DNA of 60,876 nucleotides from Gammaproteobacteria bacterium (GCA_026398875.1 JAPLSB010000013.1:1-60876), one strand, 5' to 3'; shown: positions 35,246 to 45,901, counted from the stretch's first letter. Notes: generated by a model not told the origin, from the letters alone. A program made the numbers and translations.

Positions 35246-37012
35246 ATGATGCGCATCCGAACCCTGATCCTGCTGTTCGGCCTCGCCGTGGTCGGTGTCG
35301 CCGCCGCTGCCGATCCGGCGCCGCTGGAAGTGCGTCGTCAGGCGCTCGACGCCTTGCTGGCCGAGCACTGGCAAGAGAGCCTGAAGGAAGATCCCGAGCT
35401 GGCGACGATCCTTGGCGACGAGCGTTACAACGATCGCTGGAGCGACCACTCACTCGCCGGCATGGCGATCCGCGAAAAGACGCTGGCTGCATGGATGGCC
35501 CGCTTCGAGGCGATCGACAGCCGCGATTTCCCGGATGTCGAACGCCTCAATCGAAGCCTGATGATCGAGCAGCTGCGCGACCAGCAGGAAGGTCTGCGGC
35601 TGAAGCTGGACCTGATGCCGCTTGACCAGACCAATGGCGCGCACCTGCAGTACCCGGAGTTTGCCGGGGTGGTGCCCACCGACACCGTGCGCCATTACGA
35701 GGACTGGCTGGCTCGGCTGGAGGCGATGCCGGCGCAGATCGACCAACTGATCGAGCTGTCGCGTGCCGGCCTGAAGGCGGGGCTGGTCCCGCCGAAGTAC
35801 CTGCTCGAAAAGGTCGCGACCCAGTGTGACGCCATTGCTGCTGCGGCGGGCGTCGACAGCGCTTTCGCCACACCGCTGGCGCGGATGCCGGCCGACATCG
35901 CCAGTACGGATCAGGCGCGGCTGAAGGCGGCCATCGTGGCGGCGATCGATTCACGGGTGCGCCCAGCCTACCGGCGGCTGGCGGCGTTCGTCCGCCGCGA
36001 TTACGCGCCAAGGGGTCGGCTGCAGCCCGGCATCTGGAGTCTGCCGAACGGTGACGTGCTGTACCGCTATCTGGCGCGCACCCAGACCACCACCGATCTG
36101 CCGCCGCAGGCGATCCATGACCTCGGCTTGGCGGAAGTGGCGCGCATCGAAGCCGAGCAGGCGGCGATTGCGCAGCGCTTCGGCTACGACGATCTGGCCA
36201 GCTTCCGGGACGCGCTGAAACAGGATCGCGACACCTTCGCCACGTCGCGCGAACAGATCCTGGAGCTGTACCGCAAGTACAACGCGCAGATGGAGCCGAT
36301 GCTGCCGAAGCTGTTCGGCCTGCTGCCGAAGACGGCGGTGCAGGTCAGCGCCGTTGACGAGTATCGCGAAGCGGAAGCGCCCGGGGCCTCGTATCTGCAG
36401 GGTTCACCGGACGGCAAGCGGCCAGGGCAGATCTACGTCAACACCGGCGATTTCGCACAGCGCTCGCTGCTGACGATCGAGTCGACCGCGTACCACGAGG
36501 GCTCGCCCGGCCACCACATGCAGATCTCGATTGCGCAGTCGCTGCCGGGGTTGCCACCGTTTCGCCAGCAGGGGGACTACAACGCCTATGCCGAGGGCTG
36601 GGCGCTGTATTCGGAACGGCTGGGCAAGGAGGTCGGCTTCTACACCGAGCCGCTCAGCGACTACGGGCGACTATCCGACGAACTGCTGCGCGCCAACAGG
36701 CTGGTGCTCGACACCGGCGTCCACTACAAGCGCTGGACGCGGCAGCAGATGGTCGACTGGTTCCACGCGCATTCGTCTGACGACGAGCCGGATGTGCAGT
36801 CGGAAACCGATCGCTACATCGCCTGGCCGGGTCAGGCCCTGGGCTACAAGCTGGGCCAGCTCCGCATCCTTGCGTTACGGGACGAGGCGAAGGCCGCGCT
36901 CGGTGATCGCTTCGATATCCGCCAGTTTCACGATGTCGTGCTGGGCGGCGGTGCCCTGCCACTCGATGCCTTGAGCGACCGGGTGCACGACTGGCTGAAA
37001 ACGTCGCGCTGA
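35246..37012 (+). CDS. DUF885 family secreted protein, peptidase-like
   Basis: The 588-residue product has a signal peptide (about residues 1-21) and the DUF885 core, with the zinc-peptidase-like motif AYHEGSPGHHMQ (about 417-427) and a downstream conserved segment GWALYSERLGKE carrying the second metal glutamate. DUF885 proteins resemble M32/M3-type metallopeptidases; the role is not established. It follows the second permease by 52 bases, on the same strand, and may be part of the same transcript. Confidence 0.9.
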   Translation: MMRIRTLILLFGLAVVGVAAAADPAPLEVRRQALDALLAEHWQESLKEDPELATILGDERYNDRWSDHSLAGMAIREKTLAAWMARFEAIDSRDFPDVERLNRSLMIEQLRDQQEGLRLKLDLMPLDQTNGAHLQYPEFAGVVPTDTVRHYEDWLARLEAMPAQIDQLIELSRAGLKAGLVPPKYLLEKVATQCDAIAAAAGVDSAFATPLARMPADIASTDQARLKAAIVAAIDSRVRPAYRRLAAFVRRDYAPRGRLQPGIWSLPNGDVLYRYLARTQTTTDLPPQAIHDLGLAEVARIEAEQAAIAQRFGYDDLASFRDALKQDRDTFATSREQILELYRKYNAQMEPMLPKLFGLLPKTAVQVSAVDEYREAEAPGASYLQGSPDGKRPGQIYVNTGDFAQRSLLTIESTAYHEGSPGHHMQISIAQSLPGLPPFRQQGDYNAYAEGWALYSERLGKEVGFYTEPLSDYGRLSDELLRANRLVLDTGVHYKRWTRQQMVDWFHAHSSDDEPDVQSETDRYIAWPGQALGYKLGQLRILALRDEAKAALGDRFDIRQFHDVVLGGGALPLDALSDRVHDWLKTSR

Positions 37013-37060
37013 TTCGGCGCCGACCGGCGCTGCTGGGCAACCGGGCGCCAGCCCTCGCGA

Positions 37061-38350
37061 TCAGCGCTTCAGCTTGGCCATGATCTTGGCGGCCAGCAGC
37101 GGCGCCGATGGGTTGCCGGCATCGGCGCCGATATCGGTGCCGGCCTGCTCCTGGTCATGGAACATGCGGCCGCCGACCACGACCACCAGTTGCGGATTAC
37201 GCGACGCATCGCGGACGTGCTGGATGGTCTGCGCCATGCGCGGCAGCCATTGTTCGCGGCGCAACGACGAACTAAGCGACAGGTCGAGGGCATCGAACCA
37301 GGTGTCGGCGACCAGCTGCTCAAGCGCTTCGTCGGTCGGCGGCGCTTCGTACTGCGTGTTCCAGCCGGCCTGCCAAAGCACTTCAGCATCGAGACTCGCG
37401 CCGAGCCGGTGCTGCTCGCCAGGCTGCGGCGTGACCAGAACCGCCGGCAGATTCGCGGTTGCCGGGCGCGGTGTGCCGGCGGTGACCTGGCGCATCGCCG
37501 ACTGCACGCGACACAGCGCGACGGTCATCTCCAGCTCGGTGCAGTCGTCATCAAGCCAGAGATCGCCAAGACTGCGCGCCAGCGGCTCGTACAGATCGCT
37601 GCACAGCGTGCCGATCGAGCGCGACAGCGCCTGCATCTCCGCCATCCGCGACAGGCTGCTTTGCGGGTCGGTGGCGATCAGCAGTCGCGCCAGCTCGGCA
37701 ATTCGCGGATCGACCGACGGCAGACGGGCGTCGCCCGCGTGCAATGCCGCCAGTTGCGGCACCAGCACCGATTCAACGACGTTCTTCAGCACATCCTGCT
37801 TCGGGCGGCCGGATATGCGCCGCGCGGCATCGGCTGCCGACAGCGGTTCGCGGGCGATCACGACCGGCGAGCGGATGGCCATCGAGGCGAGCAGCTCGGC
37901 CGCGGCGTGCGGGCGGCGGTTCAACGTCTCGATCAGGCCCGGCGGCAGCTCGATGAAGCCGGAATGGCTCTTCGTCGCAGCGAGGCTGCGCGTCGACAGA
38001 CGCATGTCCCAATCGCCGAAGCAGCGGACCGGTGCCGGGCTGCGTCCGAGCACGTCGATGGCACCGTGGCGCGGATCGCGCTGAATCGACGACCAGACCT
38101 TTTCGAGGCTGGCCTCGGGGCCTTCAAGCCACTGAAAGAAGCGGCCCTCGTCATAGATCATCAGGCCGGTCAGGCCTTCGGCGCGGTTGCGCGCCGCCGC
38201 TTCCCGCTGCAGATGATCGAGGTCGGTTTCCGACATCGGTTTGCTGGCACGGCTGTGGTAGACGAGCGACCACATGGCGGGCCCAGCATCGTTGCGACCC
38301 GCTTCACGGGTACGCGCGGCTTCAGGCTTGTATGAACGGGAAGTCTGCAC
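37061..38350 (-). CDS. BLUF photoreceptor with C-terminal B12/SCHIC-type domain (AppA-like)
   Basis: The 429-residue protein has a BLUF flavin domain at about 26-125 with the expected residues: Tyr31 (LVYHS), Asn55 (ARNRAEGLTG), Gln73 (RFFQWLEG), Trp114 and Met116 (FGDWDM). Residues about 190-290 form a helical cap (SDLYEPLARSLGDLW, Trp265) and about 300-429 a B12-binding Rossmann-type domain with E312-x-H314-x-x-G317 in place of DxHxxG. This is the plan of AppA and, for the C-terminus, PpaA/AerR. AppA binds haem, AerR binds cobalamin. The GTG start at 38350 has GAGGAG six bases before it; an ATG at 38275 would also begin the BLUF domain. A cobalamin riboswitch lies upstream. Confidence 0.88.
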   Translation of the reverse strand: MQTSRSYKPEAARTREAGRNDAGPAMWSLVYHSRASKPMSETDLDHLQREAAARNRAEGLTGLMIYDEGRFFQWLEGPEASLEKVWSSIQRDPRHGAIDVLGRSPAPVRCFGDWDMRLSTRSLAATKSHSGFIELPPGLIETLNRRPHAAAELLASMAIRSPVVIAREPLSAADAARRISGRPKQDVLKNVVESVLVPQLAALHAGDARLPSVDPRIAELARLLIATDPQSSLSRMAEMQALSRSIGTLCSDLYEPLARSLGDLWLDDDCTELEMTVALCRVQSAMRQVTAGTPRPATANLPAVLVTPQPGEQHRLGASLDAEVLWQAGWNTQYEAPPTDEALEQLVADTWFDALDLSLSSSLRREQWLPRMAQTIQHVRDASRNPQLVVVVGGRMFHDQEQAGTDIGADAGNPSAPLLAAKIMAKLKR

Positions 38351-38473
38351 GGTCGGCTCCTCGGTACGGCTGTCCCGAGCGGCCCGGCGAACGCTTCGAG
38401 GCCCTGACGATGCGCTGTCAGGTCGAGGAAAGCGTCCGGTCGGTGCACCCCGCCCGAGGACAATTATTAGTGC

Positions 38474-38705
38474 GTCGGCAGGTCTCCTGGCTTGCGGGTC
38501 GTTGTTGCGTTCCAGCCTTCCCGGCGCGTGAGCACCAGTGGCATCCCTTGAACGCGAACTCGCCGCTTACAGTTGCGGGGGCAGCCCCGGAATGGCTCGA
38601 CATGAGCGCACCGGATTCCCTCTTGGCATCCAGAAATGACGGTCCCTGGATGACCGAAGCGGAGGCAGGGTGGACCCACGTCCGGAACCTTGTCAAGGCA
38701 AATTG
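38474..38705 (-). ncRNA. Cobalamin riboswitch upstream of the BLUF-B12 gene
   Basis: Reading the minus strand, the B12 box AAGCCAGGAGACCTGCC is at 38477-38493, preceded by CCCCGCAACTGT (38569-38580) with the GGGGCTG half of its stem just before, and by GGGAATCCGGTGCG (38607-38620). These conserved blocks stand in the order and spacing of the adenosylcobalamin riboswitch class. The 5' boundary is approximate. The element ends about 120 bases before the BLUF-B12 start codon; a small hairpin (38403-38422) lies between. It would most likely repress that gene when cobalamin is plentiful. Confidence 0.9.
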
Positions 38706-38918
38706 ACTGCCGTTTGTCCGAACCGCATCCGAGCATCCAAACGCCGGCGGCATGACGGTTCCGGTGGCAGGCTGCACGGGTGTCGCGGGCCGGTCCGGAC
38801 CTGCCTGCGAGCCCACGAAAACCTCCGGTCCCGCCGGTCGATTCGGGGCTGTCCCGTTGGCCGAGTTGCGGCATGGCCGACAATCAAACCCGCTGTCCCG
38901 CTGCCTCATCGAAACGCC
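38706..38918. other. Divergent intergenic region between riboswitch and response-regulator gene
   Basis: This 213-base stretch should hold the promoter of the riboswitch transcript (minus strand) and that of the sigma-54 response-regulator gene (plus strand). I see no strong -35/-10 pair and no convincing -24/-12 element; TGGCAGGCTGCACG at about 38766 has only part of the sigma-54 pattern. Confidence 0.4.
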
Positions 38919-40274
38919 ATGCGAACGATCCTGATCATCGACGACAACCCGGGCGTCTGCGAAGCGCTGAGCCTGCTGTTTTCGCTGCACGACATCCACG
39001 CGCTCACTGCGTCGTCGCCGGAAGCCGGGCTCGAGCTGCTCGGTTGCGAGCCGGTCAGCCTGGTGGTTGCCGACATGAACTTCACAGCCGACACCACCGC
39101 CGGTGCCGAAGGCGCTGCGCTGTTCCATGCGATCCGCGCCCGCAACCCGGATTTGCCGGTGATCCTGCTGACTGCCTGGACTGACCTTGCCACTGCGGTG
39201 GAACTGGTCAAGGCCGGGGCTGCCGACTATCTGGCCAAGCCCTGGGACGATGCCAAGCTGCTGGCCACGGTCGAAAACCTGCTGGAGCTGGCCGAGGCAG
39301 CACGGGAAGCAACGACGCGTCGCACCGAGCGCAACCGCCGCCGCGAGCAACTGGCCGCCCGTTTCGACCTCTGCGGCTTCATCTACGCCGCCGATGTGAC
39401 CGAGCGGGTGGTGACGATGGCGTGCCAGATCGCCCGCGCCAATGCGCCGGTACTGATCACCGGCCCAAACGGTGCAGGCAAGGAACGGATCGCTCAGATC
39501 GTCCACGCGAACTCCGCGGTCAAGGCGGCACCGTTCGTTGCGGTGAACTGTGGCGCATTGCCGAATGATCTGGTCGAAGCCGAGCTGTTCGGTGCGGAGG
39601 CGGGCGCCTACACCGGTTCCACGCGGGCACGCGAGGGTCGCTTCGAACAGGCTGATGGCGGCACGCTGTTTCTCGATGAGATCGGCAACCTGCCGCTGGC
39701 CGGGCAGATCAAGCTGTTGCGCGTGCTGGAAACGGGGGATTACCAGCGTCTTGGCTCGAATCGGGTGCGCAAGGCCAAGGTGCGGGTCTTGAGTGCGACC
39801 AATGCCGACCTGACGCAGATGATCCGCGACGGCCGCTTCCGGGAAGATCTGTATTACCGGCTCAATGTCGTCGAGCTGAACCTGCCGCCGCTGGCCGAGC
39901 GCATGGACGACGTCGATCCGCTGGCGGAAGCCTTCCTGCGCGACAGCGGCGTGCTGCTGTCGCCCGCTGCGCGCGACCTGCTGCATCAGCACAGCTGGCC
40001 CGGCAATGTCCGCGAACTGAAGAACGTGCTGGAGCGGGCGCGGCTGCTGTGCCAGCACGCCGTGATCCAGCCTGCCGACCTTGGCCTGAATGTCGTGGCG
40101 AGGCCGGTGGCCCGGTCGCTGGATGATCCATCGCGCGAAGCCGTGCTGGCAGCGCTGGCAAGGGCCGGTGGCATGGTCAGCCGTGCCGCGCAGTCGCTGG
40201 GTTTGTCGCGTCAGGCGCTGTACCGGCGGATGGAGCGTTTCGGGATTGCCGGAGACAAGCTCGACAGCCGGTAG
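38919..40274 (+). CDS. Sigma-54-dependent response regulator (NtrC family)
   Basis: The 451-residue protein has a receiver domain (1-120; acid pocket at DD8-9, phospho-Asp52, Thr in LLTAWTD, Lys in LAKPWDD), an AAA+ domain with Walker A GPNGAGKE (about 177-184), and a Fis-type HTH (about 405-445). The sigma-54 loop reads GAYTGS instead of GAFTGA; Tyr at position three is tolerated in the family, while Ser at the end is less common. No histidine kinase gene is next to it. It is divergent from the riboswitch and BLUF-B12 gene. The start MRTILIIDD at 38919 fits the receiver fold. Confidence 0.93.
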   Translation: MRTILIIDDNPGVCEALSLLFSLHDIHALTASSPEAGLELLGCEPVSLVVADMNFTADTTAGAEGAALFHAIRARNPDLPVILLTAWTDLATAVELVKAGAADYLAKPWDDAKLLATVENLLELAEAAREATTRRTERNRRREQLAARFDLCGFIYAADVTERVVTMACQIARANAPVLITGPNGAGKERIAQIVHANSAVKAAPFVAVNCGALPNDLVEAELFGAEAGAYTGSTRAREGRFEQADGGTLFLDEIGNLPLAGQIKLLRVLETGDYQRLGSNRVRKAKVRVLSATNADLTQMIRDGRFREDLYYRLNVVELNLPPLAERMDDVDPLAEAFLRDSGVLLSPAARDLLHQHSWPGNVRELKNVLERARLLCQHAVIQPADLGLNVVARPVARSLDDPSREAVLAALARAGGMVSRAAQSLGLSRQALYRRMERFGIAGDKLDSR

Positions 40275-40322
40275 AATGCGTCGGCGTTCACCGCGAACGT
40301 CCCAGGGTTGCCACGCCGGTCC

Positions 40323-41735
40323 ATGGATTCCGATTCCTCGAACAAGCCACCGCACAAGCCCAGCCTGTCGTCGCTGAAGACCAGCCCGTTCGAACGCAAC
40401 ATCGCACTGACCAAGCTCGGCTTCGGTGCGGGTACCAAGATCGTTGCCCACTCGCTGATGAACATCTTCCGAGGCGAGGTCGAGAAGAACGACGCCAACC
40501 GGGAGTTCTATCGCAAGCAGGCGCAGGTGCTGGCCGACGAACTCGGTAAGCTGAAGGGCAGTGTCATGAAGGCCGGCCAGATGATGTCGCTGTTCGGCCA
40601 GTACTTCCTGCCCGAGGAAGCGGTCGAAGTGCTGGCCAGCCTGCAGGACGACACGCCGCCGGTCGACTGGAAGGTGGTTGGTCCGGCGCTGGAGCGCAGT
40701 CTGGGTCGCAAGCGGCTGGCGGAACTGGATGTCGACCCCGATCCGATCGCTGCCGCCAGCCTTGGTCAGGCGCACCGCGCGCGGCGCAAGTCCGACGGTC
40801 TGGAACTGGTGGTCAAGATCCAGTATCCGGGTGTCGCCGATTCGATCGACAGCGATATCCGCACCTTGTCGCGGCTGCTGGCGATGACCCGGCTGGCACC
40901 GAAGGAAATCGATCTGGAGCCGACCTTCGCCGAAGTGCGCGACATGCTCAGGCGCGAAGTCGACTATCACGCCGAAGCCGATTTCACCGAGGCCTTCGGG
41001 CGCCGGCTTGCCGACGACCGGCGCTTCGTGGTGCCGAAGGTGCTGCGCGAGTTCTCGTCCGCCGCAGTGCTGACCACGACCTACGAGCGTGGCGTTGCCG
41101 TGCGCGATCCGGCGCTGCTGGCCTTGTCGCAGGCGCGTCGCAACCAGTTCGGCGCAGCCTTCCTCGATCTGTTCCTCGAAGAGTTCTTCGACTGGGGGCT
41201 GGTGCAGAGCGATCCGAACTTCGGCAACTACCGCTTCCGCATCGGCGAGCGGCCGGAGGACGACCAGATCGTGCTGCTTGATTTCGGCGCCACCCGGGAA
41301 TTCGAGCGCGGCTTCATCAGCGCCTACGGCGAACTGGTGGCGGGTGCGTCGCTGCAAGACCGGCCGCGCGCGCTGCGGGGTGCGATCGACATCGGCCTGA
41401 TGCAGCGGCAGTTCCCGGATCAGGTGAAGAACGACTTCCTCGACATGTGCGAGCTGATCACCGAGCCGTTCAACGCCGCCGATGATCCGCGCACGCCGAA
41501 GGAACTGCGCAATGCCCGCAACGAGTACCGCTGGGGCGCCAGCCGGCTGCCGATGCGGGCGGCCAACGTGGCTGCGCGCAATGCGCTGTCGCGTTATTTC
41601 CGCGTGCCGCCGCGCGAAATCGTGTTCCTGCATCGCCGCCTCGGCGGCGTGTTCATCATGCTGGCTACGCTGGATGTCCAGCTCAATGCCCGCGGCGCGC
41701 TGTTCCGCACGCTGGGCCTCAAGGACGCCGTCTGA
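40323..41735 (+). CDS. ABC1/UbiB-family atypical kinase
   Basis: The 470-residue product is an ABC1 (UbiB/AarF/COQ8) atypical kinase. The KxGQ motif (KAGQ) lies at about residue 85, the Ala-rich nucleotide loop AAASLGQAHRA follows, the ATP lysine is in VVKIQYPG, and the catalytic region reads SDPNFGNYRF then LLDFGAT. There is no C-terminal membrane pair as in UbiB itself, so this is a relative rather than ubiB. The ATG at 40323 is preferred over 40308. DUF2505 and DUF2970 genes follow on the same strand. Confidence 0.9.
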   Translation: MDSDSSNKPPHKPSLSSLKTSPFERNIALTKLGFGAGTKIVAHSLMNIFRGEVEKNDANREFYRKQAQVLADELGKLKGSVMKAGQMMSLFGQYFLPEEAVEVLASLQDDTPPVDWKVVGPALERSLGRKRLAELDVDPDPIAAASLGQAHRARRKSDGLELVVKIQYPGVADSIDSDIRTLSRLLAMTRLAPKEIDLEPTFAEVRDMLRREVDYHAEADFTEAFGRRLADDRRFVVPKVLREFSSAAVLTTTYERGVAVRDPALLALSQARRNQFGAAFLDLFLEEFFDWGLVQSDPNFGNYRFRIGERPEDDQIVLLDFGATREFERGFISAYGELVAGASLQDRPRALRGAIDIGLMQRQFPDQVKNDFLDMCELITEPFNAADDPRTPKELRNARNEYRWGASRLPMRAANVAARNALSRYFRVPPREIVFLHRRLGGVFIMLATLDVQLNARGALFRTLGLKDAV

Positions 41736-41774
41736 GCGTTCCACTCCATTCGCAACACCTTCGAGACAGGACCC

Positions 41775-42263
41775 ATGAAGTTCGACGAAACCCACACCCT
41801 GAACAAGCCGGCTGCGTCGGTGCTGAAGATGTATTCCGATCGTGCCTACTTCCAGCGCAAGTACGTGACGCTCGATGGCGTCAAGGACTTCGAGATTCTG
41901 GAGTGCGAGTCCAAGGGCGACACGTTCCGCATCAAGCACCGCTCCCAGCAGCGCTCGGACATTCCGATGCCGGACTTCGCGAAGAAGATCCTCGGCGAGT
42001 ACAACGCGGTGATCCAGCAGGACACCTGGAACCTGAAGACCGGCGTCGGCCGGCTGGAAGTCGAGCTGAAGGGCGTGCCACTGAAGATCAGTGCCGACAT
42101 GAAGGTGTCGGGCAGCGGGAACGCGACGGTCACCTTCAACTGGCTGGTCAGCTGCAGCATCCCGCTGCTGGGCGGCAAGCTGGAAAAGCTGATCGCCGAC
42201 GACATTCGCGCCAAGTCCGCTGCCGACATGGTGCTCAGCAACCAGCTGCTGGCGGATTACTGA
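41775..42263 (+). CDS. DUF2505 (SRPBCC-like) protein
   Basis: The 162-residue product has the START/SRPBCC-like DUF2505 sequence (MKFDETHTLNKPAASVLKMYSD, then FKIKHRSQQ-type strands and a long C-terminal helix). Proteins of this fold bind hydrophobic ligands; the ligand here is unknown. A ribosome site (gagacagg) precedes the ATG. It lies 39 bases after the ABC1 kinase gene, so a shared role in lipid or quinone handling is possible, as inference only. Confidence 0.85.
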   Translation: MKFDETHTLNKPAASVLKMYSDRAYFQRKYVTLDGVKDFEILECESKGDTFRIKHRSQQRSDIPMPDFAKKILGEYNAVIQQDTWNLKTGVGRLEVELKGVPLKISADMKVSGSGNATVTFNWLVSCSIPLLGGKLEKLIADDIRAKSAADMVLSNQLLADY

Positions 42264-42265
42264 GC

Positions 42266-42493
42266 GTGGCTGAATCGCCGAAGCTGCCGCCGGTGAAACC
42301 GCCGTCGCTGATCGACACCATCATCAGCGTGCTCGCGTCGTTCTTCGGCGTGCAGTCTCACAAGAATCGCGTTCGGGACTTCTCCGCGGGCAAGCCGATG
42401 GTATTCATCGTCGTCGCCATCGTGCTGACCGTGGTCTTCGTGCTGACCTTGGTGATGATCGTCAAGCTGATGCTGCGCAACGCCGGCATGTAG
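42266..42493 (+). CDS. DUF2970 small membrane protein
   Basis: The 75-residue product starts at a GTG two bases after the previous stop. A Pro-rich N-terminus and the segment TIISVLASFFGVQSHKNR are followed by one membrane segment near the C-terminus (about 48-70), the DUF2970 pattern. Function unknown. It is tail-to-tail with mutS with five bases between. Confidence 0.82.
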   Translation: MAESPKLPPVKPPSLIDTIISVLASFFGVQSHKNRVRDFSAGKPMVFIVVAIVLTVVFVLTLVMIVKLMLRNAGM

Positions 42494-42498
42494 CCGCT

Positions 42499-45090
42499 TC
42501 AGCGCGCTTTCTTGAGCTTGTAGAGCGTCTCCAGCGCTTCGCGAGGGCTCAAGGCATCGGGGTCGATACCGTCGAGCAACGCCAGCGCCGGAGATTCCGG
42601 CGTGGCAAACAGCGCGAGCTGCGGAGCTGCCGGCTTCTTCGCTGCCGATGGCGGCGACTTGGCAGCCGGTTGGGCAACGGCGCCGGCTTCCAGCGCTTCG
42701 AGCACGGTTCGTGCGCGGCTGATCACCGCCGCCGGCACGCCGGCCAGCGCCGCCACCTGCAGGCCGTACGAGCGGTTGGCCGGCCCGGGCTGCACCTTGT
42801 GCAGGAACACCAGCTGCTCCCCGGCTGCCGAGCTGTACTCGGCAGCGTCGAGATGCACGTTGACCACTCCCGGCAACTCGCTGGCCAGTTCGGTCAGCTC
42901 GAAGTAGTGCGTGGCAAACAAGGTCCAGGCCTTCGATGTGGTGGCCAGGTGTTCGGCCGAAGCACGAGCCAGCGCCAGGCCGTCGTAGGTCGAGGTGCCG
43001 CGGCCGACCTCGTCCATCAGCACCAGGCTCTTGGCGGTCGCGTTATGCAGGATGTTCGCGGTTTCCGACATCTCGACCATGAACGTCGACTGCGCTCGCG
43101 CCAGATCATCGGCAGCGCCGATGCGGGTGAAGATCCGGTCGACCGGGCCGATCACCGCGCTTTCAGCCGGCACGAAGCTGCCGGCGTGGGCCAGCAGCAC
43201 GATCAGCGCGGTCTGGCGCATGTAGGTGCTTTTGCCGCCCATGTTCGGACCGGTGATCACCAGCAGCCGGCGGCTGTCGTCGAGCTGCGTGTCGTTCGGA
43301 ACGAACGGCGTGTCGAGGGTGGTTTCGACCACCGGATGCCGGCCGCCGTCGATGCGGATGCCGGGCGTTTCGATCAGCGCCGGCCGCGTCCAGCGCAAGG
43401 ATTCGGCGCGGTCGGCGAAGGTCGCCAGCACATCGAGTTCGGCAATCGCCGCAGCGGTCGCCTGCAGCGGTACCAGATCGGCCGCCACGCGGTCGAGCAG
43501 TGCGTCGTACAGCTGTTTTTCGCGGGCCAGCGACTTGTCGCGGGCACCGAGCACCTGATCCTCGTAGCGTTTCAGCTCTTCGGTGATGTAGCGCTCGGCA
43601 TTGGTCAGCGTCTGGCGGCGGATGTAGTCGGCCGGCACCCGCGCCGAATGCTGCTTGCTGACCTCGATGAAGTAACCCTGGATGCGGTTGTAGCCGACCT
43701 TCAGCGAATCGATGCCGGAGCGCTCGCGCTCGCGCGTTTCCATTGCCGTGAGGTAGCCGTCGGCGTTCGACGACAGCGCCCGCAGCTCGTCGAGCTGGGC
43801 GTCGAAACCGGTCCGGAACACGCCGCCGTCGCGAGCCAGCAGTGGCGGCTCGTCGACGATCGCCTGCGCCAGTTCTGCCGCCAGCCGCGCGTGATCGCCT
43901 AGCCGGGCGGCGAGGGTGGCCAGCAGTGGCGATTCGATGTCGGCGAAGGTGATAGCGACCTCGGGCAATGCCGCCAGCGAGGCACCGAGCCCGGCCAGAT
44001 CGCGCGGCCGCGCCGAGCGCAACGAAACGCGGGCAAGGATGCGTTCGATGTCGGCAATCGGCTTCAGCGCATCGCGCAGGCCCGAGTACGCAAGGCCATC
44101 GATCAGCAGCGCCACCGCATCGTGGCGGGCACCAACGGTGTCGCGATCGCGCAGCGGCCGCGACAGCCAGCGCCGCAGCTGCCGGCTGCCCATTGCGGTG
44201 ACGCAATGGTCCAGCACCGCGACCAGCGTGTGCGGGGCCGAGCCGGACAGCGAATGTTCGATTTCCAGATTGCGCCGCGTCGACGGGTCAAGGATCAGCG
44301 CCTCGTCGATCGTTTCGACACGCAGCCCGGACAGATGCGCGACCTTGGCCTTCTGCGTCTCCTGCACGTATTGCAGCAGCGCTCCGGCCGCGCCGAGTGC
44401 CGCCGTCATCTCGTCAGCGCCAAAGCCGCGCAGGTCGCGGGTACCGAACTGCTCGGTCAGCAGGCGGCGCGCGGAAGACGTGTCGAAATGCCAGACCGGG
44501 CGCGCGCGGCCGCTCAGGCCGCCGAGTTCGTAGGCCGAATCTTCCGGCACCAGCAGTTCGGAGGCGCGCAGTCGATGCAGCTCGGCACGCCAGTCGCCAG
44601 CGGTGCCGGTTTCCAGCACCGAGAAGCGCCCGGACGACAGTTCCAGCCAGGCCAGCCCGAAACGGCCGCCACCGACGCAGGCAGCAGCGAGCAAGGTCTG
44701 GGCGCGGGAATCGAGCAGCGAGTCATCGGTGGCGGTACCCGGCGTGACCACCCGAACCACTTCGCGACGCACCGGCCCTTTTTCGGCACCGACTTCGCCG
44801 ACCTGCTCGACGATCGCTGCCGATTCGCCCTGCCGGATCAGCCGGCCGAGGTAGTTTTCGAGCTGGTGATACGGCACGCCGGCCATTGCGATCGGCGCAC
44901 CATTCGATTCGCCGCGCTTGGTCAGCGTGATGTTCAGCAGCTTCGCGGCCTTGCGCGCGTCCTCATAGAACAGCTCGTAGAAATCGCCCATCCGATACAG
45001 CACCAGCGTGTCCGGATACTGCGACTTGATCGCGAGGTACTGCTGCATCATCGGCGTGTGTTCGCCGGGCTTTTTGTCGGCTTGGGTCAC
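42499..45090 (-). CDS. mutS: DNA mismatch repair protein MutS
   Basis: MutS recognises mismatches and starts repair with MutL. The 863-residue product has the mismatch-binding motif ([10 protein letters not shown], with the Phe-x-Glu) near residue 35, the connector, lever and clamp regions, and the C-terminal ATPase with Walker [10 protein letters not shown] and Walker [13 protein letters not shown]. The start at 45090 (MTQADKKPG...HTPMMQQYL) matches the family, and its first four bases overlap the stop of the PIN toxin gene (ATGA), so translation is coupled to that upstream gene. Confidence 0.97.
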   Translation of the reverse strand: MTQADKKPGEHTPMMQQYLAIKSQYPDTLVLYRMGDFYELFYEDARKAAKLLNITLTKRGESNGAPIAMAGVPYHQLENYLGRLIRQGESAAIVEQVGEVGAEKGPVRREVVRVVTPGTATDDSLLDSRAQTLLAAACVGGGRFGLAWLELSSGRFSVLETGTAGDWRAELHRLRASELLVPEDSAYELGGLSGRARPVWHFDTSSARRLLTEQFGTRDLRGFGADEMTAALGAAGALLQYVQETQKAKVAHLSGLRVETIDEALILDPSTRRNLEIEHSLSGSAPHTLVAVLDHCVTAMGSRQLRRWLSRPLRDRDTVGARHDAVALLIDGLAYSGLRDALKPIADIERILARVSLRSARPRDLAGLGASLAALPEVAITFADIESPLLATLAARLGDHARLAAELAQAIVDEPPLLARDGGVFRTGFDAQLDELRALSSNADGYLTAMETRERERSGIDSLKVGYNRIQGYFIEVSKQHSARVPADYIRRQTLTNAERYITEELKRYEDQVLGARDKSLAREKQLYDALLDRVAADLVPLQATAAAIAELDVLATFADRAESLRWTRPALIETPGIRIDGGRHPVVETTLDTPFVPNDTQLDDSRRLLVITGPNMGGKSTYMRQTALIVLLAHAGSFVPAESAVIGPVDRIFTRIGAADDLARAQSTFMVEMSETANILHNATAKSLVLMDEVGRGTSTYDGLALARASAEHLATTSKAWTLFATHYFELTELASELPGVVNVHLDAAEYSSAAGEQLVFLHKVQPGPANRSYGLQVAALAGVPAAVISRARTVLEALEAGAVAQPAAKSPPSAAKKPAAPQLALFATPESPALALLDGIDPDALSPREALETLYKLKKAR

Positions 45091-45512
45091 GGAGTTGGCG
45101 TCTTGAAGCCGAGTGTGGCGGCGATGGTGCGGAGTTTCCGGTCCAGAGTCAGAAAGCTGTCGATCTTGTGAACCGATGCTGTTGCCAGATGCAGCGCGTC
45201 AGCGGCTCGCAGGCCCAGCGACGCCTGTGCCAGCCAGCTCGCCGCAAGCGAAAAGCAGTCCGGCGTGATCGGGAGCAGCTCGACCTGTCGGGATATCTCG
45301 TTGGCGTACAGCTGACGGACACGTTCCGCAGCGCCGACGCCGAGCCGACCATCGCGGACCCTTCGCGAGATCGCGCTGAAAATTTCGACCTGCGTCCAGC
45401 GGCTGCTGCAAAGGCCGTCTTGCTGCAACGCTTCGAGCAACGCTTCTACAACTGCGCGTTCGGGATCGTTCAGCAGGACTTCGGCGAAGGCGCTGGTATC
45501 GACGTAATGCAT
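45087..45512 (-). CDS. PIN-domain toxin, VapC-like, upstream of mutS
   Basis: The 141-residue protein has the PIN acidic residues: Asp5 in [12 protein letters not shown], Glu in QVEIFSAI, Asp in [11 protein letters not shown] and Asp in LTLDRKL. It follows a Phd-type antitoxin gene by 68 bases and overlaps mutS by four. Base composition here is a little less GC-rich than in mutS, which would fit later acquisition, but this was judged by eye. Confidence 0.92.
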   Translation of the reverse strand: MHYVDTSAFAEVLLNDPERAVVEALLEALQQDGLCSSRWTQVEIFSAISRRVRDGRLGVGAAERVRQLYANEISRQVELLPITPDCFSLAASWLAQASLGLRAADALHLATASVHKIDSFLTLDRKLRTIAATLGFKTPTP

Positions 45513-45580
45513 GGATGACTACCTTGATAGCGATACCGCCGGGGTGTGGCGACGGATTCTTCGGCCGCGTATCAAGCGCC

Positions 45581-45901
<321 letters not shown>

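Noticed and set aside
37017..37030. GCGCCG...CGGCGC inverted repeat between the DUF885 and BLUF genes as a terminator
   Set aside because: The loop would be only two bases and there is no T-run; likely chance in GC-rich DNA.
38418..41939. A 1173-codon open frame on the minus strand across the riboswitch, response regulator and ABC1 kinase
   Set aside because: It is opposite two genes with clear families, has no recognisable motif, and is rich in Arg, Gln and His as expected for the antisense frame of GC-rich coding DNA.
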